Source of the DNA: Symbiodinium sp. CCMP2592
Lineage: Eukaryota; Sar; Dinophyceae; Suessiales; Symbiodiniaceae
Assembly: GCA_905221615.1 (NCBI GenBank)
Contig: CAJNDT010005918.1
Coordinates: 254,501-318,500, forward strand
DNA: 64,000 nt
Reading direction: 5' to 3'
A model generated the notes under the pieces. It did not search any database, was not told the origin of the DNA, and was given only the letters and a program-made list of their open reading frames with translations. The position numbers and the translations under genes are program-made. Each line of letters opens with the position of its first letter. Position 1 is the first letter of the stretch. Positions 1-10,760 of this stretch are shown one piece after another.

Positions 1-181
1 CGTGGCGCAGTCGTCCAGTACCCTTGCGAGGGGAAGCTAAATGGCACCCAACATTTGTTCAAAACCTCTAGGCGCTATGCGAAGCCTCAAGAACGATTAT
101 TTTTCGGCTGCAAATGGTGGCAGCCTCATCGTGGCGCAGTCGTCCAGTGCCCTTGTGCGGGGAAGCGAATGGCACCCGAAA
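1..181. repeat. Two-copy direct repeat, ~52 bp, spaced 129 bp
   Basis: Bases 1-52 and 130-181 are near-identical: both begin CGTGGCGCAGTCGTCCAGT and share a GGGGAAGC..ATGGCACCC end. The first copy starts at the window edge, so the array may extend to the left. Nothing protein-like is convincing in bases 1-475. Confidence 0.75.
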
Positions 182-475
182 AAACTATCAAAGTCCACTA
201 GGGCCAGCCATGGTTTGCTTGATTTTGCTTTGAATTTGTGTTTAAAATTGCTTGTAACAGTGTCCCCACCCCGATATGCATTCGAAGTAAGCCGTGCAGA
301 ATCGAGACTTTACCCACAAGCCAGATTCAGCTACCTGTCGGGTATCTTTCGCTGGCCTCAACTTCTGGTTTTGGTTATTTGTCACGCAAAAGAAACACGC
401 ACTAGGCCCGGTTCCTGTTTTATTTTGTTTTGAAGCGAAAAAAGCGCCGGTGACAGGGCCGGCTCCGGATTTATT

Positions 476-1514
476 GTGTTTTCAAGCGTAAAACCGCCGG
501 GGCCAGGGGAAGGCCTTGTACCAGGCCGTTTAAGCCAATCTCAATTCCACCGAGGGCCCAGGGTGAAGCTAGCGCAGCCTGACGCGGACGTCGATCCCGT
601 CGCCCCGCCTCCCAAGCCTCAGACAAAGTCGTTGGCCAGCTTTTTTAGACCTAGGTCGAATGGCACAGCCTCCAACTCGTCGAGCACAGCTCGTCATCCT
701 ACAACAGACTCGAACCAGGAGTCTGTGACGCAGGCCCCCAGGAACACAGAGCCACAGCCTACAGGCTTACACAAACGTGTACTGTCTAACACGGCAAACT
801 CCTGCTACGCTAACGCTCTCTTCCAGGCCTTGCATCAAGTATCGAGCTTTGGGTATGATCTGGGTGCTTTTCAATCTGTCTTAACCCATTTCGGGGATGA
901 GAGTGCCCCTAGATTTCTGAACTTGTTCGGCCTGTTTGAATTTCGCCATGCCATTGCCGGTTGGCGACTGGATGGCAGGCATCAGAATTTCTTCACCATC
1001 TGCTGCAAAAGCCCATGGGATCCCTTCAGCACACTCAGTGGCAGGGTCGTACTGGGGGAATCGTTGAGGAGTCGGATGTGGGAGTCAGTCCTCTTCTCCT
1101 TCCCCTTCCGACGGGACCTCTGTCTCTCCAAGCCTGCCTAAGATTCTGGGAATCGCAAACTTTTAGTCGAGCGCTGGTATGGGCCCCAGAACTCCTAGCT
1201 GTTGTGATTTGCAGATGGCAAGACGGGGTCAAGAATACCCAGCCGTGCGCCTGGACCGGCCGTGCCATGGTGTCTGTGTGGACATCCAGCGAGCACACTG
1301 CCCAACGATCCTACCAAGTCCTGGCAGAGTTGCCCACTTTGGGGACTCCCTAGCGTCCGGGCACTACCGAGCCTTCTGGCCAGAGGACCCCGCGGATGCG
1401 AGATCTCAGGTGTGGATTTGCGACGACTACAAGCATCCGGAGAGGGCCTCAGCGGCCTTGGTTCAATCACTTTCCCGAAACGTCTACATGCTTTTCTTGC
1501 AACGAACTCGTTAG
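476..1514 (+). pseudogene. Broken ubiquitin-specific-protease-like (UCH) gene
   Basis: Three frames each hold part of one USP-type peptidase. Frame 2 (476 to about 960) ends in a Cys box, NTANSCYANALFQAL, near 790-835, containing the catalytic Cys. Frame 1 (about 961-1180) continues with WQASEFLHHLLQ, matching the conserved QQDAHEFL segment. Frame 3 (1179-1514) carries the His box HFGDSLASGHYRAFW and a downstream WICDDYK with the Asp, then a TAG stop. So all three triad regions are present but need two frame changes, about 960 and 1180. The family hydrolyses ubiquitin isopeptide bonds. The N-terminal ~100 residues are low-complexity Ser/Thr/Pro. No clean AG|G intron pair explains the shifts, so I read this as a decayed, repeat-associated copy rather than a working enzyme; small introns remain possible. 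Confidence 0.6.
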
Positions 1515-2118
1515 CATCATCGCTTCAGGCGATGCATGCCGGCCCAACCTCGGCCCTCAGGGCTAAGCAGGGCGCCCGTGCGTGAGAAGCCTGTAGTCAA
1601 TTTCATGTTGACGCAGGCCGCCTCACGTCAAGGCCAAGTGCGTCATGAGCGCACGCGGACATGCACACTCTGTAGTTTCCTTCCTCTCAATCAGCTCTTT
1701 TTATTTAGTCAGCTTCCCCCCAGCTCCCTTTGGCCGTCATGACTGCCTCGCCTGCTACTGCCAAGAGCCCGGAGCACAAGCATCTGTCGCAGCCGGGTTG
1801 AAATGACAACAGAAGGAAAAAGTTGCCATCGTTGTCAACCCTTCCGCCTCAAGCTTCGCGAAGCTCTCATCCGACACCCCAATGTCTTTGGCTCGCGCCT
1901 TGAAGACTGCCGCGCTCTCCCCAAAGGACATGGCTCCTAGTGCTAGATTCACTCAAGATCAGACTAGGGCCCAGCACGCCTTGCAATCACTTTTAGCGTC
2001 GGCGAGAATGCCGCTCCCTAGTGCGCCACAATTTAGTCCAGCTTAGTGCTGAATTGCTCTTGCCCCAATATGGGCGCTTAGGCTAAGCACCCATTTTAGT
2101 ACGGGAGCAATTAGAAAA
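1515..2118. other. Spacer, no gene seen
   Basis: About 600 bp between the USP stop and the shared 3' module. It contains the self-complementary CATCGCTTCAGGCGATG at 1519-1535 and the pair TTAGTGCGCC/TTAGTGCTGA near 2015-2050. No reading frame looks like protein on either strand. Confidence 0.4.
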
Positions 2119-2617
2119 TGTCACAGACTCCTCAAATCCCGTATGGCACAGCCTCTGGGAATTCGGTGCTCTTCCGACGCTCTTGCAAATCTCTTCGGGA
2201 GCTGTAGAGCAGCGCGCTAGCCACGGCAAAATGCAGGACACTGCACTTCGCCTGAGCCGATATGGTCAGTCAGCTGTCAGCTGTTTGACTCACTCAGCTC
2301 TGCAGGTACGCACATGTGACCCTTACGGCCTTCTGTCTCCAGCATGAGTAATCCGTGTGGGACGCCACAAGACGGATACTCTAGGCGCCGGCTTCGCCCG
2401 AAGTACGACCTAATTGCTGGGACAGGTGCACAGACGGACGCGTCTGTTCACAACAAGGTGGCGGAGGAGGAAGCCATAGATGTAAAGTCTTACTCAACTG
2501 AGCAGTCTGAGAGGAATATGAGCGATGAATGCTAGCAGATAACCAGTTTCACGAGTGCACGGGACCAAAGGCGCCCGCAAAGCGCAGAGCACGCTCGCGC
2601 AGCGTTCAATTGAAAAA
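2119..2617 (+). repeat. Shared 3' module, copy 1 (element A)
   Basis: Homologous along its length to 8399-8895. Both copies begin with GTCACAGACTCCTCAAATCC, pass through TATGGCACAGCCTC, an ATG at 2344 (8620 in copy 2) opening M-S/G-NPCGTP, and end in CGCAGCGTTCAATTGAAAAA directly before a TAG microsatellite. The flanking upstream sequences of the two copies are unrelated, so this is the conserved 3' terminus of an interspersed family. The small ORF at 2344-2535 (63 codons) is shared with copy 2 for about 28 codons, but the differences are mostly replacements and copy 2 soon stops, so it is not clearly a protein gene. Confidence 0.8.
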
Positions 2618-3260
<643 letters not shown>

Positions 3261-3355
3261 GCCAGCCTGCCATTGGCAAGTTTTCTCGCAGTCTCTTTGG
3301 GTTTGCAGTTCCAGATCGTGCCTGCCACGATGACTTCAGCACTCTGCGCCGAATC

Positions 3356-3946
3356 ATGCCGCCGCGCTGTTTTCCCGGCGCTGTAATCGTGGATTTCCAC
3401 TCTGCGGCAGGGCTGGACAGGGAGCTGCTGGAGACGGACCCCACCACACACGTGCCGCATAGCACCATGCGCCCCATCTACCAGCTCAGGGACGACATAC
3501 GCGCAGCAGCCGATCTCTGGGCCCACAGCCGTGCCTTTGACGGCATTGCTATCTTCGATCAACGATATTGCGACGTCGATTATGACCGGCAAGGGGTGCA
3601 TGTCAGGCTTGCGGTCTTACACCCCGATCTACTGTTGGCCATGACCACGGCGACCGTCAGCAGAACTTGGTACCGCGCAGCGCTTCCCTTGGTCCAGTAC
3701 AAGCCCTTTGTCAACAGCTGGCGCGCGGCCAGGACAGCAATGTTACTTGACATACCGGCAATGGTGCAATCCTTCGCCGTACCCCAGCGGTATCTCGCAA
3801 CGGAGGAGATCATCATCCATATCGAGCATCGCCGCCACATAGTGGTGCAGAAGATTCTCAACCCCTTTGGATACGCTGATGCAGCAAGTCGGGACGACGA
3901 GGTCCACTGGGCCCACTCCGACTACAACTATGGCTACTTCCCCTGA
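3356..3946 (+). CDS. Unknown protein, tandem copy 1
   Basis: An open frame of 196 codons, homologous along almost all its length to 4198-4863. Shared landmarks are GAVIVDFHSAAGLDRELLE, FDGIAIFDQRYCDVDYDRQ, HPDLLL and EVHWAHS..YGYFP at the C-terminus. I do not recognise a family. Relative to copy 2 it has a 4-codon insertion (WYRA) and lacks a 3-codon LGP, both in frame, but its N-terminal region differs by 10 nt, so the start region is frameshifted and the ATG at 3356 may not be original. The stop is followed 46 nt later by the 14-bp motif at 3992. The acidic DQRYCDVDYD segment could bind metal, but that is speculation. Confidence 0.45.
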   Translation: MPPRCFPGAVIVDFHSAAGLDRELLETDPTTHVPHSTMRPIYQLRDDIRAAADLWAHSRAFDGIAIFDQRYCDVDYDRQGVHVRLAVLHPDLLLAMTTATVSRTWYRAALPLVQYKPFVNSWRAARTAMLLDIPAMVQSFAVPQRYLATEEIIIHIEHRRHIVVQKILNPFGYADAASRDDEVHWAHSDYNYGYFP

Positions 3947-3991
3947 GACCCGAAAGTAGCTGTGTTAGGAGAAGGAGCCTCAAGCTAGGAG

Positions 3992-4005
3992 TATGGCACA
4001 GCCTC
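3992..4005 (+). promoter_or_regulatory. Recurrent post-stop motif TATGGCACAGCCTC
   Basis: The same 14-mer occurs at 2142-2155, 3992-4005, 4909-4922 and 8423-8436, and 13 of 14 bases at 660-673. Three of these lie 35-46 nt after a stop codon (3946, 4863, 8388). A degenerate second copy, GTGGCACAGCC, follows within about 25 bp at 3992 and 4909. Possible roles are a processing or polyadenylation signal, a retroelement-recognition site, or plain common descent. The role is unknown. Confidence 0.4.
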
Positions 4006-4197
4006 CCTACACGTGTGGCACAGCCACTCACCAGGTGTATGCGCCTGCAGCGCGAGGTAACTCGCTTGGTGGGAGAAAACTTCGCCGCTGAAGCTCTCAA
4101 GCCCTGCTGACTGTCGGACAGACCATGCCGAAGCATAGGCGTTGCTTCGGAAAAATGCACCATGAAACCTGTGTCAGCTTGTATTTGATCAGCCTCC

Positions 4198-4863
4198 GTG
4201 CAGTTTCAGGGCCTGCAGCTCCAGATAGTGCCTGTCACGATGTCTTCCGCACTCTGCGCAGAATCATGTCGCCGAGCTCTCTCCTTCATCCTCCCCGGCG
4301 CTGTAATCGTGGACTTCCACTCTGCGGCAGGACTGGACAGGGAGCTGCTGGAGACGGACCCCACCACCAATGTGCCGTACAACACCATGCGCCCCATTTA
4401 CCAGCTCAGAGATGAGATACGCGCAGCAGCTGACCGATGGGCACACAGCCGCGTTTTCGATGGCATTGCTATCTTCGACCAACGCTACTGTGATGTGGAC
4501 TACGACCGGCAAGGGGTGCATATCCGGCTTGCAGTCTTGCATCCTGACCTCTTGCTGACCATGACTGTGGCGACGGTCAGCAGAACCGCGCTCCCCCTGG
4601 TCCAATACAAGCCTCATGTCAACAGCTGGCGCACAGCCAGAACAGCAATGTCACTCAGCATACCGGCTATGGTGCAATCCTTCGCAGCACCACAGCGATA
4701 CCTCGCCACGGAGGAGATCATCATTCCCATCGAACATCGTCACAACATAGTGGTGCAAAAGATACTGAACCCCCTTGGTCCCTTCGGATACGCTGATGCA
4801 GCTAGAAGAGACAATGAGGTTCACTGGGCCCACTCTGCCTACCAATACGGCTACTTCCCCTGA
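4198..4863 (+). CDS. Unknown protein, tandem copy 2
   Basis: An open frame of 221 codons, the better preserved member of the tandem pair. Its N-terminus (CAESCRRALSFIL just before PGAVIVDFH) is in frame, unlike copy 1. Both length differences from copy 1 inside the body are multiples of three, which suggests the ORF was under coding constraint for some time after duplication. ATG codons at 4198, 4240 and 4267 are all possible starts. There is no signal peptide or membrane segment and no recognised domain. It sits upstream of the glycosyltransferase-like gene in the same orientation, with the 14-bp motif at 4909 after its stop. Confidence 0.5.
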   Translation: MQFQGLQLQIVPVTMSSALCAESCRRALSFILPGAVIVDFHSAAGLDRELLETDPTTNVPYNTMRPIYQLRDEIRAAADRWAHSRVFDGIAIFDQRYCDVDYDRQGVHIRLAVLHPDLLLTMTVATVSRTALPLVQYKPHVNSWRTARTAMSLSIPAMVQSFAAPQRYLATEEIIIPIEHRHNIVVQKILNPLGPFGYADAARRDNEVHWAHSAYQYGYFP

Positions 4864-5531
4864 GACCCGGTAGTAGTTACGGTAGGAGTAGGAGCCTCAG
4901 GCTAGGAGTATGGCACAGCCTCCCTAACAGTGTGGCACAGCACTCACAAGGAATGCGCCTGCAGTGAGAGGCATCCCGCTTGAAGGGAGAAAACTATGCC
5001 AGAACTAGCTGCAGTACCTGAGCAGCTCTCAAGCTCTGCTGTCTGTAGGACGCTCCGCAACCGCAGCTTCACTCGGGTCCCTAAGGTCATTGGTGGCAAG
5101 CTTCAGATCTCGGAGTTGCTCGAGTGCCCGTGGCTGATGCTTTCTGTCAGGAGGAATGTGCTGCTTGTGAACTCACTGCCAGCATATACCGCAGCCGTCC
5201 GATGTGGCTGCTCACTACTGACGGTACCAAAATTCCTCTAGGCCATCCAGGTTCAGCTGCTAGCCTTCAGACTGTAAGAGACACTACGCTTCGATGGCAG
5301 GTGCACCAAGCAGTCCCTGGACAGCATAGGTGACTTAGGCAGAGAGTCACAGACTCTGGCCCAGCAGCACCATGGCTGCGACCATGGCATCCCCCCCAGC
5401 TTGGGGCCTTTTCTGGTCCTAAGTGACAGCACCTTGCAGCACATGCTACGGGGACATGCATATGGGGTGTTTCCCCTGCTCACGGGGCAGGTCTTGAGCT
5501 GCCCGGGTCCTGGAGCTTCTCCACTGGCAAT

Positions 5532-6808
5532 TTGGGTTCTTCGGACCGCTCAGGTTCAGTGCTGCGGTCCAGAGTCAGGCGGTGGCCTCCATTTTGGAGG
5601 ATCACCTCGACGGGCAAATCAACGTACGCTTTATTCCGCTGTCTCGCAGTCTGCTCCCTCAGCAGCAAGTCAATTACGAATTACGACTACTTGATAGACG
5701 GCAGGGTCCAATACGGTTTTGCGGACAAAAACCTGGCCTATCAGGAAATCATGGATTTGGCCCAACTGCCCGGGGTAGACCAGCTCTACAACACCAGGAA
5801 CCTCCATTTCAGACCTGAGGTAGCAGATCTTGTCATCCCAGCGCTTGTGACAAGAGCCATCGAGGAAATGCGTCACAGACCAGGCCTGCCAATCCTAGTT
5901 GTTGCAGGGTGGAATGCCAAACAGCAGGACATGCATGTCGAAATCCTGGCAGCTCAGGCATTGTCAAAATGCCGCACTGTACGCGAACTCTCTGAGGTAG
6001 CCACGCAGTACGGGCATGGTCCCTGGGGCATGCGCTTCCTGCATCTACCGGAGCTGGCAGATGCTCCTGTCCCGAAGATTCTCTTCCAGACGATGTGCAC
6101 GACGAAAAGCCGGAGCCTGCACAGGTCGCGGCCAAGATGCTCGCGGGCTTTACCCGAGAATTCTGTGATGACGGTGTCCTTCGGGCCACCCTGGCGAAGC
6201 TTGCCGGGAAGTATGGCTCCAATCTGCTAGACCGACTCAGTCAGCCGGCTCATCGTGCTGACGTTTTCCGCTACGTTTACCACTATCAGCGTGGAGGCGT
6301 GTATGTGGATATAAAATGCACAGCTCACTCGCAAAGGGCAGGTGAAGTGGGTCACAGACCCTCCCCACCTAGCCAACTCCCGCCAGAGTTCATGGTCATG
6401 GCCATCGGAGTCAAGGCAGACCACATCTTTCAGGGCATCATCTATGGCAAACCTCGCCACCCTCTAATGAGGGAAGCCATACAACATGCCTTCAGCCGTC
6501 AGGTTCTTACGGCCAAGGCCAATCTGGATTACATGATCTTTTGCAAATTTCTCTGGCAGATATTGGGTCGGGACCTTGGCCATGTCCCTCAACCAGGCTG
6601 GAACATCTCCAGCAAGTTTGGCCCTGTCTATCTGCTTCAAGAGTGCTGGGACAGACGCGAAAAGAACAAAACTTATGAGAACGACGGCCACTTCTTTGTG
6701 TCGGCCAACCGCACTACGGTCGCTTACACCAGATGCTGGAAGTGGCAGAAGGGCTTCAAGGGCGATCCAACCACAAAGGAACGTACGGATCGGATGCTAC
6801 AGAGTCAA
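5532..6808 (+). pseudogene. DXD-type glycosyltransferase-like region (N-terminal part of a larger broken gene)
   Basis: A frame ending near 6095 gives PKILFQT, the usual N-terminal strand of sugar-binding DXD glycosyltransferases. One frame change near 6090 then leads to HRADVFRYVYHYQRGGVYVDIK (about 6250-6318), the helix plus GG-x-Y-x-D-x-D core of this superfamily. The third motif residue is Lys (DIK) where Asp is usual, which would weaken metal/nucleotide-sugar binding unless this subfamily tolerates it. The frame stays open to SQ at 6808, where GTAAGT begins, so the exon probably ends there. The upstream part (5670-6060) reads like a real globular domain (ILVVAGWNAKQQDMHVE) but I cannot name it. 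Confidence 0.5.
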
Positions 6809-6839
6809 GTAAGTTCCGGAGGTGTCTCTGGAAATCCAG
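6809..6839 (+). other. Predicted 31-nt spliceosomal intron
   Basis: GTAAGT donor at 6809, CCAG acceptor ending at 6839 and followed by G. The exon ends in phase 0 (AGT CAA) and the next begins in phase 0 (GTG GAC AAT), so removal joins the glycosyltransferase frame to the open frame that starts at 6840. Confidence 0.45.
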
Positions 6840-8388
6840 GTGGACAATCGGCCTATAGAGCACAGCTCCACCCAGCCGCCTAGGTCACAGACCACGGCTA
6901 AAGCCACCGCGGCCCCTCCTCCTCCCACCCAGGAGGAGATCGAGCTTTATGTGGCCGACAGCATCCAAAACAACTCCTTTGCGGAGATCATGGCCACCGT
7001 TCGTGACACTCACTACTACAACCAAGACCTCACGGAGCAGGATGTGCTGGAGCTTATCCCCCGGGGATTAGGCCAAATGGAGGTCTCAGGAGCAATGTGG
7101 TTATGCTGCCTCCACTGTCGAAAGCATAACCGCAACGTTTAGTTCAGCACGGGCCACGGCATCAAGAATCACTTTGTCTCGCAGAAGCATGATCCAGTGC
7201 CTCAACCCGCTGCGCCAGGAGTCCAGGCGGCTGCCTCATTCGCAGCAGCGGAGAAGGCAGCTTTCAAGGCGAACCAAGCAAAGTCACAGGCTGCCACCTC
7301 CTCCCTCCCGGCTAAAGCCCCGCCGCCATCGGTCACTGGCTCCTGTTCACCACCCCCAAGCGGCTCTCCTTCACCCCCGGGCGCCTGCTCCCCCTCCCGC
7401 TATCCCCGCTACCCCAGTTCCTCCGCTGCCTCCCAAAGAAGCTCCCCCAGTGCGCGAGCAGGCAGCACCGGTTTCCTCCACCCAGCGGGACCCCACGCCT
7501 CCCCCTTTTTCCCGCCCCCCGTCTGCTTATGAGCCCCCGGCCAAGAATGCATCGCCCGTGGGTTATGTTCCACAACCAGCACCGCCAAAGGTTGTGAAGT
7601 ATACCAGACTGGAGCTCGCCCAAATGCTGAGCTCCCCATCCCACCAGGATTGGATTCGAGCACTTGCCTCCATCAACATCCTGGTGGCCCCTGTAATCCT
7701 GGGAGGCCTCACCAACCAGGAACAGCAGAATCTCTGGTCAACCCGGATGGCGGCACTCAGTCAAGTGCCTCCACTCTTTTCAGCCATCAAACTTGTGAAG
7801 ACTCAGACTGGCCTCACATGGGGTACAGCCATGTCCGTACGCAGAGTTCTCACCAATGATGGACGGGTGACTATTGCTACAGGGTCCGGCGAAACATATC
7901 AGGAGCTGGATGCTCCTACCAAGGTGCATGGTTTAATCCATGCATGCTTCAACAAGATGTGGGATGAGCCGGAACTTCAACGCCACTTTCCCACAAGGAT
8001 CGAGTTCAATCTGATTGCCACTTCCATCATGACGGTCTATAATGAGGCGGCAAAATCGGCTGGACTCCCTGCGCGGATGTTTCGAGTCAAACCCATGCGA
8101 GATGCCTATTCCATCATGAAGATGAGGATCCAGCATGATAAGGGGATTGAGGAGGACAAGCGCATGGCTCGCTTGGCTGCGGCTGCAGCACCGAACAAGC
8201 GCCCACAAGTACGTGAGGCTGATCCTGAGGGCAAACGCCAACGCGATGCCCCTTCATCTTCATCCTCGAGTCAGTGGGCGAGGCCGGCACGCTCCTCTCA
8301 GGAAGAAGACTGGGATTGGTGGCAACAGTGGTCCTGGCACGGATACGATCAGTCTCCACAGCAGTGGCCGCACGGTCATAATCAATGA
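6840..8388 (+). pseudogene. Zinc-finger-like, proline-rich, unknown C-terminal domain (continuation of the same gene)
   Basis: After the intron the frame runs through EEIELYVADSIQNNSFAEIM to CCLHCRKHNRNV, hits TAG at 7140-7142, and continues in frame with TGHGIKNHFVSQKH, so a C2H2-like finger (CLHC..H..H) is interrupted by the stop. A Pro/Ala-rich linker follows (7200-7560), with a frame change in the low-complexity part near 7330-7400. A conserved-looking domain (KYTRLELAQMLSS to ARMFRVKPMRDAY, 7600-8110) and an acidic, Trp/Gln-rich tail (DWDWWQQWSWHGYDQSPQQW) end at TGA 8386-8388. The finger plus basic/Pro-rich make-up would suit a nucleic-acid-binding element protein, but the function is unknown. 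The shared 3' module begins 10 bp after the stop. Confidence 0.5.
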
Positions 8389-8398
8389 TTTTAGGGCA

Positions 8399-8895
8399 AT
8401 GTCACAGACTCCTCAAATCCCGTATGGCACAGCCTCTGGGAATTCGAATCACTCTTCTGACGCTTTTGCAGTTCTTCGGAAGACGGTGAGCAGCGTGTCA
8501 GCTGACGAAAAATGCGGGCCATTGCATTCCCCCTGTGCCGGCACTGCTCTCCGGCCAGCGCTTCCGCTTCAGCTCTGCAGGTACCCACGTATGATCCTTA
8601 CGGCCTGCTTGTCTTCAGCATGGGTAATCCGTGTGGGACGCCACTAGACGGATACCCTGGGCGCCGGCTTCGAAAGAAGTACGACCTACTTGCTGAGACA
8701 AGTGTGTAGACGGACGCGTCTGCACACAGCAAGGTGGCGGAGGAAGCAGCTACAGATGTACATACCCGCAATAATGAGTAGATTGAGAGGAATGAGGGCG
8801 ATTGATGCTTGCAGATTATTAGTTTCACGAGTGCACGGGACCAAAGGCGCCCGCAAAGCGCAGAGCACGCTCGCGCAGCGTTCAATTGAAAAAAA
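8399..8895 (+). repeat. Shared 3' module, copy 2 (element B)
   Basis: Second copy of the module at 2119-2617, equally long, colinear and followed by the same A-rich junction and TAG repeat. It lies directly behind the glycosyltransferase/zinc-finger gene, whereas copy 1 lies behind unrelated sequence downstream of the USP fragment. Confidence 0.8.
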
Positions 8896-9179
8896 TAGTA
8901 GTAGTAGTAGTAGTAGTAGGAGGAGGAGGAGGAGGAGGAGCAGTAGCAGTAGCAGTAACAGTAATTAGCAGTAGCAGCAGCAGCAGCAGTAGTAGCAGCA
9001 GTAGCAGTAGTAGTAGTAGTAGTAGTAGTAGTAGCAGTAGTAGTAGTAGCAGTAGTAGTAGTAGCAGGAGTAGAGGAGTAGTAGCAGTAGTAGTAGTAGT
9101 AGTAGTAGCAGTAGCAGTAGCAGTAGCAGTAGCAGTAGCAGTAGCAGCAGCAGCAGCAGCAGTAGCAGTAGTAGTAGTC

Positions 9180-9210
<31 letters not shown>

Positions 9211-9456
9211 GAGTAGGAGTAGGAGTAGGAGTAGGAGTAGGAGTAGGAGTAGGAGTAGGAGTAGCAGTAGCAGTAGCAGTAGCAGTAGCAGTAGCAGTAG
9301 CAGTAGTAGAAGTAGAAGTAGAAGCAGTAGTCGTAGTCGTAGTCGTACTCGTCGTGTAGCAGTGGAGTAGGAGGAGTAGGAGGAGTAGGAGGAGTAGGAG
9401 GAGTAGGAGGAGTAGGAGGAGGTAGGAGGAGTAGGAGGAGCAGGAGCAGTAGGAGC
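8896..9456. repeat. TAG/GGA/CAG microsatellite tail, element B
   Basis: Starts as TAG repeats, then GGA, CAG/TAG, GGAGTA and GGAGGAGTA blocks; unique sequence resumes near 9457. Same position and origin as the tail at 2618-3260 but with different internal expansions, so the tails evolved independently after insertion. Confidence 0.85.
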
Positions 9457-10393
9457 AATGAGCGTTTGGCTTGCACATGATTCAGTCGCGTTGAAGAATG
9501 AAACGAGCGACAGATTACTTTCATTCAGCGGTATTGGCTTTGCAGCACTCGTCCATGTTGTACCGAACGCCCAAGACCGCTCGGTAACAGCCGCACAAGT
9601 TGGAAGAGCGACATCTGCGTCTCCCGTATTGCATGAGTGATTATTCAACAAGCTTGTGTCTCAATACTAGGATGGAGCCAGGTGACGCAGCCGGGACAAT
9701 CACAGTGGCAGACATGTACATGTACATGCCGGCAGCCATCTATCGTTTCAGCACAATTCAAGAAACGGATACCGCGCTCGAGTTGCATCAAATCCTTTTC
9801 TCAAGGCGAATCACCGTCTGGCCTGCAGCGTGCGTGCACAGTCTCGAGGGTTTACCGAATCAATTCAGGGACAGAGGGGTGTCACACGACAAATGGTTCT
9901 GGCGCAGGACACTGCCGCGACATTCAGGTTCTTTTGACATGGTAGACATGGCAGTGTCAAAGCCACTAACTAACGATGAAAACAACTGCAAGGCCCAGCA
10001 AGCCGGCACAGGCATGAAAAGCCATGCACAGCTTGCCTGATACTACGTCTTTTGCAGCGGACTCGAGCATTCTCTACATGACATGAATCTCATGCGTACT
10101 GTGAGCTCCTCGTAGCGAAAGCTGATGACCTCTGGTACACGGAAGCTCCATGACTTGAAGAAGCCTCTGTCGCTTCCAAATAGCTTTGATGTCAATCCCC
10201 AACTGGCACACTCCGCCTGTGACTGAAAGGACCACATGCCGGTTGACTTGGAAGCATGCCAAAGAAAAGGTCAAATGAGCATAGATCACAAGCTGCACTG
10301 GAGTAGCCAGCTTTGCAGTGGGTCCTGGGCCAACACTCGTTTGCGCAGCGCTCCCGCTCGCATTTACATTTAGTCAGTGGCCGCGCCATTCAG
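9457..10393. other. No gene recognised
   Basis: Unique sequence. A 146-codon frame at 9600-10040 (+) has no recognisable motif, and short frames on the minus strand around 10040-10390 are not convincing. Confidence 0.3.
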
Positions 10394-10527
10394 GCATTTC
10401 TGCCAACATCAGAGACGAGCTTGGGATGAGCCCATTGATGCTGTGACTTGTCTGCATTATGTCGGAGACTGGCGTTACCATCTTGCCCTTGATCTTGCGT
10501 TTCAAGATGCATTTGCTGAAACCGCAG
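10394..10527 (+). CDS. Candidate internal exon, unrecognised
   Basis: Bounded by TTCAG|G and by GCAG|GTGTGT. Open through WDEPIDAVTCLHYVGDWRYH and ALDLAFQDAFAETA, a composition typical of folded protein. The following intron would begin with the TG-rich repeat at 10528. Confidence 0.3.
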
Positions 10528-10760
10528 GTGTGTTTGTGTCTATGTGTGTGTGTGTGCTTGTGTCTATTTACGCGCGTACATGCGGTTTTGTAGACCTGTG
10601 CAGTGTGCTTATGTCTGTGTGACTGTATGTTCGCATCTGCGTACGTCTGCAGGATTCTGCAGGACTGTGCTGGCCTACATGTTTGTATCTACCTGTGATT
10701 ACCTGTGTCTTATTGTATCAGAATGCATGTGCCGGTGTCATTTGTGTTTTGTCTGTTTTT
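10528..10760. repeat. Degenerate TG-rich repeat
   Basis: Runs of TGTGTGTG mixed with TGTCTAT and TGTATC variants. The Cys/Val-rich frames over it are repeat translation. Confidence 0.6.

Larger units (their letters stand above)
3304..5060 (+). repeat. Tandem duplication, ~0.91-kb unit
   Basis: Unit 1 runs from about 3304 to 4140 and unit 2 from about 4206 to 5060. GAATCATG at 3351 pairs with 4261 (offset 910), the stops at 3946 and 4863 pair at offset 917, and a post-ORF stretch (ATGGCACAGCC, then GTGGCACAGCC, then GGGAGAAAACT) is shared. Coding and non-coding parts are both duplicated. Confidence 0.8.
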
